Shown here: positions 59,319 through 64,000 of the stretch, one piece after another
Layout: the number at the start of each line of letters is the position of its first letter
Position numbering within the stretch: position 1 is the first letter of the stretch
Assembly: GCF_003390375.1 (NCBI RefSeq)
Contig: NZ_QUOT01000001.1
Coordinates: 868,001 to 932,000, forward strand
Reading direction: 5' to 3'
DNA length: 64,000 bases
Origin: Thalassotalea euphylliae
Lineage (GTDB): Bacteria; Pseudomonadota; Gammaproteobacteria; Enterobacterales; Alteromonadaceae
Made by a program: the position numbers and the translations under genes
Notes under the pieces: model-generated
Told to the model about the DNA's origin: nothing
The model's input: the letters and a program-made list of their open reading frames with translations, nothing else
Databases searched by the model: none

Positions 59319-60656
59319 ATGTCGTCAGATCAAAGTTCAAATCTAACGCGCCGCATTGTTACCGCAATGGTTTCAGGCATTTTACTTGGCGCTTTGTTGC
59401 AATGGTTAATGCCCAACGGCAAAGATTTTGTTATTCCGCTCGGCCTTTTTGATTTTTCACTTCGCGCCTTTTTAGTGGATGGTATTTTTGAAGTTGTCGG
59501 TAAAATCTTTATTGCCAGCTTGCAAATGCTGGTTGTGCCCTTGGTATTTGTATCGCTAATTTGCGGTACTTGCTCATTAAAGGACACTTCTAAGCTTGGT
59601 AAAATAGGCGGTAAAGCCGTTGGCCTTTATCTTATTACCACAGCAATCGCGATTAGCTTCGCAATGACCTTAGCCATGGTTATTAGCCCAGGTGAAGGTG
59701 TTAATATGGCAGCAGATACCACTTTTGCCAGCCGTGAGGCGCCATCGCTTGCACAAACCATTATCAACATGTTCCCAAGCAATCCGTTTGCGGCCTTTGC
59801 TGAAGGTAACATGCTGCAAGTGATCGTTTTCGCATTGCTATTTGGTATTGCGATAGCCCTTTCAGGACAAGCGGGTGAACGTATTGCAGGAATTTTCGAA
59901 GACTTAAATGTTGTTATTATGCGCCTTGTAACCATTCTAATGAACATTGCGCCATACGGTGTATTCTGTTTATTAGCAGGCCTGTTTACCGACTTGTCTA
60001 TCGAAACCTTTGGTAACTTGATTGTTTACTTTATGGTTGTGTTCTTCGCCCTAGTGATTCATGGCTTACTCACCTACCCTATTTTGCTAAAAGCATTTAC
60101 TGGTTTAAACCCAATTATTTTCCTTAAGAAAATGCGCGAAGCCGCTATCTTTGCTTTCTCTACATCAAGCAGTAATGCCACAATTCCTATTACACTTGAA
60201 ACAGCAACGAAAAAGATGGGGGTGAAAAACTCTATCGCTTCATTTACCGTGCCGCTTGGCGCCACCATCAATATGGACGGTACCGCAATTATGCAAGGTG
60301 TTGCCACGGTATTTATTGCGCAAGTGTTTAACCAAGACTTAACACTCGTTGATTACCTTATGGTCGTACTAACAGCTACATTAGCGTCTATTGGTACCGC
60401 AGGTGTGCCAGGCGTTGGCTTAATTATGCTAGCAATGGTGCTAGAACAAGTTGGCTTACCTGTAGAAGGTATTGCATTGATAATCGGTGTTGACCGACTG
60501 CTAGATATGACCCGTACGGCAGTTAACGTAACGGGTGATAGTATGGTTTCGCTTGTCGTTGGTAAATCTGAGGGGCAATTCGAATCAGATACTTACCACA
60601 ACTTAGATGCTGGAAAAGATATTGAAAATATCGACTTTCATCATCTAAAAGACTAG
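59319..60656 (+). CDS. Dicarboxylate/amino acid:cation symporter (DAACS family)
   Basis: 445 residues from the ATG at 59319; a GTG six codons earlier is possible and neither has a clear ribosome site. Eight helices and two re-entrant hairpins as in GltPh. Diagnostic motifs: LQMLVVPLVFVSLICG, the serine-rich hairpin AFSTSSSNATIPITLE, NMDGTAIMQG in helix 7 and DRLLDMTRTAVNVTGD in helix 8 (the Arg in MTRT favours acidic amino acids or dicarboxylates). Sodium or proton coupled uptake at the inner membrane is expected. Confidence 0.94.
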   Translation: MSSDQSSNLTRRIVTAMVSGILLGALLQWLMPNGKDFVIPLGLFDFSLRAFLVDGIFEVVGKIFIASLQMLVVPLVFVSLICGTCSLKDTSKLGKIGGKAVGLYLITTAIAISFAMTLAMVISPGEGVNMAADTTFASREAPSLAQTIINMFPSNPFAAFAEGNMLQVIVFALLFGIAIALSGQAGERIAGIFEDLNVVIMRLVTILMNIAPYGVFCLLAGLFTDLSIETFGNLIVYFMVVFFALVIHGLLTYPILLKAFTGLNPIIFLKKMREAAIFAFSTSSSNATIPITLETATKKMGVKNSIASFTVPLGATINMDGTAIMQGVATVFIAQVFNQDLTLVDYLMVVLTATLASIGTAGVPGVGLIMLAMVLEQVGLPVEGIALIIGVDRLLDMTRTAVNVTGDSMVSLVVGKSEGQFESDTYHNLDAGKDIENIDFHHLKD

Positions 60657-60736
60657 TCGTCAGCATAAGGCCGCACTAGCCACTCAATACTAAGCTATAG
60701 TTAAGCCAGAAGTATGGTTAAGCTAGAAATATCATT

Positions 60737-60762
60737 AAGCCCGATTTAGTTCGGGCTTTTTT
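60737..60762 (+). terminator. Terminator of the symporter gene
   Basis: AAGCCCGA (60737-60744) pairs with TCGGGCTT (60751-60758) and is followed by T residues. Confidence 0.88.
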
Positions 60763-60810
60763 GTAGCTGCTAAATCGCCCCATTACCTTTGAACCGAGTG
60801 ATTTACAGAC

Positions 60811-60840
60811 AAAAAAATAGCGCCTTCCGGCGCTATTTTT
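60811..60840 (-). terminator. Terminator of apt-dnaX-ybaB
   Basis: AAAAATAGCGCC, loop TTCC, GGCGCTATTTTT; on the minus strand followed by a T run. 14 bases after ybaB. Confidence 0.92.
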
Positions 60841-60853
60841 ATGAGATTCTCTA

Positions 60854-61180
60854 TTAGAACGGCATTTTAAAACCTGGAGGCATTTGCATACCACCAGTAA
60901 GATCTGCCATTTTAGATTTATTTTGCTCTTCAACACGACGTACAGCATCGTTAAATGCCGCGGCAACAAGGTCTTCAACCATGTCTTTGTCGTCTTCCAT
61001 TAAGCTCTCGTCAATTTCAACACGGCGTACACTGTGAGAGCCCGTCATGGTTACTTTAACCATACCTGCGCCTGATTCACCAACAACTTCCATATTTGCC
61101 AGTTCTTCTTGTGCTTTTTGCATTTTTGCTTGCATTTGCTGGGCTTGCTTCATTAAGTTGCCCATGCCACCTTTCATCAT
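60854..61180 (-). CDS. ybaB: YbaB/EbfC nucleoid-associated protein
   Basis: 108-residue DNA-binding dimer. The ATG at 61180, six bases after GGAGA, gives MMKGGMGNLMKQAQQMQ, matching E. coli YbaB; a longer frame from 61210 was rejected. Motifs: VVGESGAGMVKVTMTG, RRVEIDESLMEDD, EDLVAAAFNDAVRRVEE and the C-terminal MPPGFKMPF. Follows dnaX, as in most bacteria, but recR, the usual next gene, is not here: a terminator follows. Confidence 0.96.
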   Translation of the reverse strand: MMKGGMGNLMKQAQQMQAKMQKAQEELANMEVVGESGAGMVKVTMTGSHSVRRVEIDESLMEDDKDMVEDLVAAAFNDAVRRVEEQNKSKMADLTGGMQMPPGFKMPF

Positions 61181-61282
61181 AATATGTCTCCAATACGTAG
61201 TTGTTGCCAAAGATAGTGACTCTTGGTGAACAATTCAAGGGAATTAGAGTTTACCAAGTGGTTTTGTTGATCGATGCTTGCA

Positions 61283-63508
61283 CTATCTCGCCACGATACT
61301 CGACTCATCGAGCACCGCTTGAAAGTTTGTTTGTAAATAGTTAACGATAGGGTCTGTTGCTAATACCTGCTTAGCATATTCGTATCGCTTACCATTGATT
61401 TGACTCTGGATTTGCAGCGGATCGTCTATAGTTTCATCAACTACAACCAAATCAACCTGCATTGGCTGACTAAAATGCTCTGACACAAAGCTGCGCAGCT
61501 GGGTTAATGCCAAATCAGTAATCAAATGCTTAGCTGACTGGTTTAACTCTAGCACCAGATGATTGTCAGTGGTTGCGTTGCCAATAACTGACTGCTGAGC
61601 CAAAATTCGCAAACGGCCATTGAGCGCCATAGCGTCAATCATATTCGCCCATTTATCGACTTGGTTGGCTTTTTTGACTATTGATGGGTCAACCTGCTCT
61701 ATCGCGAATCCCTGCTCTGGTAAAGTTTCAGGTGCAGGAACATCAGGTTTGGGCTTAGCTTGTGCTGCAAGAGTCTGACGCTCAGTCGCGTCGTCAGGCT
61801 TTTTTACCGACTTGCTCTCCAGCTTTTTCTTGCGGCTTCGAAGCATATTTCGAGTCGCTAATGCCGATTCCACACTCGCACTTAACAAACCATCTTCTGA
61901 AGAAGTTTGAGCTGTTTCTGTTGCAGAATGACTTGCTTCGGGCAAAACATCTTGAGCAATGTTTTGCCCAATATTCGCTGTTGCATCTGCAGTGGTTTCG
62001 GATGTCGTCTGATTAGCAACCACTTCCTTTAGTTGCGGCTCTTGCAACTGTGCGTTTTGTATATTTGCTGTTTGTGACTGAGCTTGTTGCTCTATTGCCA
62101 GCAGCTCTTGAGCAAGTTGTTGCTCACTTACCTCTTCAGCCTGTATTTCGCCTTTCATTTCGGGCTGTGTTTGATTGGCACTGCTGTCGTTTTCTGCGAC
62201 TGGTATTGATTCAGGATGAATTGTCTTTTCTTCTGCACTTACTTGAGCAACCTGAGCCACTTGAGCTGTCTGGGTTACTTGTGTCTCAGGTAGGGTGACA
62301 TCATCAAAGTCTGCTATCGAGGCGTCTTTCTTTGCGTAGCTTTCAGTTTTGTTCTGTGCTGAATTATTTTGTGCTGAAGTATTTTGTTTCGGGCTAATAG
62401 CTGGCGCAGCAATATCGGCATCTGCCATCGGCTTAAACGCTAATAACCTCAGCAAAGTCATATCAAATGCAGCTTGCTCATCTCCTGCATAAGGTAAGTC
62501 TTTTTTGCCATTAAGCACGAGTTGGTAATACAGCTGAATATCTTGTGCTGACATCGCACCAGCAAATTTTTTGATCAGCTTGCTGTGCTCTACCGAAAGA
62601 TCAAAATGTTGCTCGGTAATTTGGTACATCGCCACATGGTGCAACAACTGCAACATCTCAGCATGCAAGCGCTGGTAACTCGGCGCATAAGCGGCAATTT
62701 CTTGCGACAACGCCATTAAGCCCTTGGTATCTTGCTTGACCAAGGCGATAAGAATTTTATACGGCCAATGCTGATCCACACCGCCCAGCATGTGCTGCAA
62801 ATTCTCAACACTAATATGGCCTTGCCCTTGAGCAATGGCTTGATCTGTCAAACTAAGTGAATCACGCATACTGCCACGAGCTGCTTTAGCTAGCACATTT
62901 AAGCTTTCAGCTTCGAATGTCACTTGTTCGGCGTTGAGAATTTTCTCTAGTTGTTGTTCAATTTGTGCAACAGCCAAGGCTTTTAAATGGAACTGTAAAC
63001 AGCGCGATAACACAGTTACAGGTAGTTTTTGTGGGTCTGTTGTGGCGAGAATAAATTTAACGTGTTCAGGCGGTTCTTCAAGTGTTTTAAGCAGCGCATT
63101 GAAACTACTTCTCGACAGCATATGCACTTCATCAATCAAATACACTTTGTAACGCCCACGCGTTGGAGCATATTGCACGTTGTCTAATATTTCGCGCGTA
63201 TCATCAACCTTTGTTCTTGAAGCTGCGTCAATTTCCAATAAATCAACAAAGCGACCTTGGTCGATGTCTAAGCAAGTATCACAATTGCCACAAGGTTCAG
63301 TGCTAACCCCTTGCTCACAGTTTAAACTCTTCGCAAAAATTCGAGCTATCGTCGTTTTACCAACACCGCGCGTACCGGTAAATAAGTACGCGTGGTGCAA
63401 GCGTTGCTGGCTAATTGCGTTCACAAGCACAGAAACAACGTGCTCTTGTCCCATCAACTCAGCAAAGGTTTTTGGGCGCCATTTGCGCGCCAGCACTTGA
63501 TAGCTCAT
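61283..63508 (-). CDS. dnaX: DNA polymerase III subunits tau and gamma
   Basis: Clamp-loader ATPase. Full-length tau is 741 residues: Walker A GTRGVGKTT, zinc Cys (CEQGVSTEPCGNCDTC), Walker B LIDEVHMLS, sensor region (ATTDPQKLP), clamp-loader domain III to about 370, then a Gln/Ala/Ser-rich linker and the C-terminal tau domains that bind DnaB and alpha. A -1 frameshift signal at codons 569-570 would yield a gamma protein of 571 residues. Seven bases downstream of apt on the same strand. Confidence 0.97.
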   Translation of the reverse strand: MSYQVLARKWRPKTFAELMGQEHVVSVLVNAISQQRLHHAYLFTGTRGVGKTTIARIFAKSLNCEQGVSTEPCGNCDTCLDIDQGRFVDLLEIDAASRTKVDDTREILDNVQYAPTRGRYKVYLIDEVHMLSRSSFNALLKTLEEPPEHVKFILATTDPQKLPVTVLSRCLQFHLKALAVAQIEQQLEKILNAEQVTFEAESLNVLAKAARGSMRDSLSLTDQAIAQGQGHISVENLQHMLGGVDQHWPYKILIALVKQDTKGLMALSQEIAAYAPSYQRLHAEMLQLLHHVAMYQITEQHFDLSVEHSKLIKKFAGAMSAQDIQLYYQLVLNGKKDLPYAGDEQAAFDMTLLRLLAFKPMADADIAAPAISPKQNTSAQNNSAQNKTESYAKKDASIADFDDVTLPETQVTQTAQVAQVAQVSAEEKTIHPESIPVAENDSSANQTQPEMKGEIQAEEVSEQQLAQELLAIEQQAQSQTANIQNAQLQEPQLKEVVANQTTSETTADATANIGQNIAQDVLPEASHSATETAQTSSEDGLLSASVESALATRNMLRSRKKKLESKSVKKPDDATERQTLAAQAKPKPDVPAPETLPEQGFAIEQVDPSIVKKANQVDKWANMIDAMALNGRLRILAQQSVIGNATTDNHLVLELNQSAKHLITDLALTQLRSFVSEHFSQPMQVDLVVVDETIDDPLQIQSQINGKRYEYAKQVLATDPIVNYLQTNFQAVLDESSIVAR
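61775..61820 (-). promoter_or_regulatory. Programmed -1 frameshift signal in dnaX
   Basis: Reading the minus strand: an SD-like GGAGAG (61820-61815), 9 bases, the slippery heptamer A-AAA-AAG (61805-61799) in the correct frame, then a short stem-loop (CTGACG with CGTCAG, or GACGC with GCGTC, between 61797 and 61775). After a -1 slip the next codons are GCC-TGA, ending gamma one residue later. All three E. coli dnaX elements are present with similar spacing. Confidence 0.85.
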
Positions 63509-63514
63509 TGGTTG

Positions 63515-64000
63515 TTATTCGCCTTCGTACTGAATTAGCGTAGTAATGTTCAAGCCAAGCGCAGCTAGCTTTTCTTCACCACCTAAGTCTGGCAATGAAA
63601 TAACGAACGCAGCATCTTGTGTTGTTGCGCCTACGCGACGAATTAACGCGGTAGTCGCTTCAATGGTGCCGCCAGTTGCTAATAAATCATCAACAATCAG
63701 TACCTTGTCTTCTGGTAGTAAAGCGTCTTGGTGAATTTCTAAGGTATCAGTACCGTATTCTAGTTCGTAATCTTGCGCGAAGGTTTCGCGAGGTAGTTTG
63801 CCTGGTTTACGCACTGGCACAAAGCCAACGCCTAATGCTAAAGCTAATGGCGCACCGAATAAGAAGCCTCTTGCTTCCGTGCCAACTATTTTGGTAATCC
63901 CTTGGTCTGCATATTTATTTTTAAGCAGTTCAATCGTTAACGAAAAAGCTTGGTGGTTTTCTAAAATCCCCGTGACATCACGAAACATAATGCCTGGTTT
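63515..64000 (-). CDS. apt: Adenine phosphoribosyltransferase (start beyond window end)
   Basis: Salvages adenine to AMP with PRPP. The frame continues through the window edge (KPGIMFRDVT), so about 20 N-terminal residues are missing; the ATG at 63988 is internal (E. coli reads KPGILFRDVT). Motifs: VGTEARGFLFGAPLAL, FVPVRKPGKLPRET, LEYGTDTLEIH and the PRPP loop VLIVDDLLATGGTI. It precedes dnaX by 6 bases, the classic apt-dnaX-ybaB order. Confidence 0.96.
   Translation of the reverse strand, partial: KPGIMFRDVTGILENHQAFSLTIELLKNKYADQGITKIVGTEARGFLFGAPLALALGVGFVPVRKPGKLPRETFAQDYELEYGTDTLEIHQDALLPEDKVLIVDDLLATGGTIEATTALIRRVGATTQDAAFVISLPDLGGEEKLAALGLNITTLIQYEGE

Overview
The window is a stretch of chromosome from a marine-type gammaproteobacterium, most likely an alteromonad close to Colwellia or Thalassotalea (inference). 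Supporting signs are the AT-leaning coding sequence, a mutH gene, the enterobacterial/alteromonad gene orders mutH / rppH-ptsP-lgt-thyA, hemA-prfA-prmC-sirB2-sirB1-kdsA, lolB-ispE-prs and apt-dnaX-ybaB, and an M13 peptidase lipoprotein, a PEP-CTERM-like lectin and a DAACS symporter. No rRNA, tRNA, CRISPR array, prophage or replication origin was seen.

Layout. 1-5.5 kb: end of a tightly packed histidine operon (hisD fragment, hisC, B, H, A, F, IE). 5.6-9.7 kb: a variable patch with an IS3-family insertion sequence, a gene remnant beside it, a decayed small membrane-protein gene, two uncharacterised small proteins, an ACT-domain protein and an ElaA-like acetyltransferase. 10-17 kb: MAPEG protein, then the thyA-lgt-TSUP-ptsP-rppH block on the minus strand, divergent from mutH. 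17-28 kb: a diguanylate cyclase, a sugar-phosphate mutarotase / enolase-superfamily / class II aldolase trio, a TANGO2-like protein, a 58-residue membrane protein, a ThrE-type exporter, a TetR regulator, PepO and a secreted lectin.

28.5-39 kb is a redox and metal-stress district: a periplasmic binding protein, ahpC and ahpF separated by strong palindromes, a CBS protein, an acetyltransferase preceded by a seven-base tandem repeat, a Crp/Fnr regulator with a DUF2892 membrane protein and a well-placed CRP-like operator, and a divergent AraC regulator facing the cassette YHS protein - thioredoxin - DUF2282 precursor - DUF692 (MNIO) enzyme - DUF2063 partner - DoxX. The last four genes form a bufferin (BufABC plus DoxX; gig-like) RiPP system, a recently recognised metal-chelating peptide type. 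Here it carries an AraC regulator, a thioredoxin and an exported YHS protein. This is the most interesting system in the window.

39.5-64 kb is mostly core genome: kdsA, DUF819 permease, sirB1, sirB2, a MITE-like repeat, prmC-prfA-hemA, lolB-ispE-prs, topA, a 4-hydroxyphenylpyruvate dioxygenase, a CsdA-type RNA helicase with a long leader, an Ig-repeat lipoprotein, a dicarboxylate/amino-acid symporter, ybaB, dnaX with a complete programmed frameshift signal, and the start-truncated apt at the window edge.
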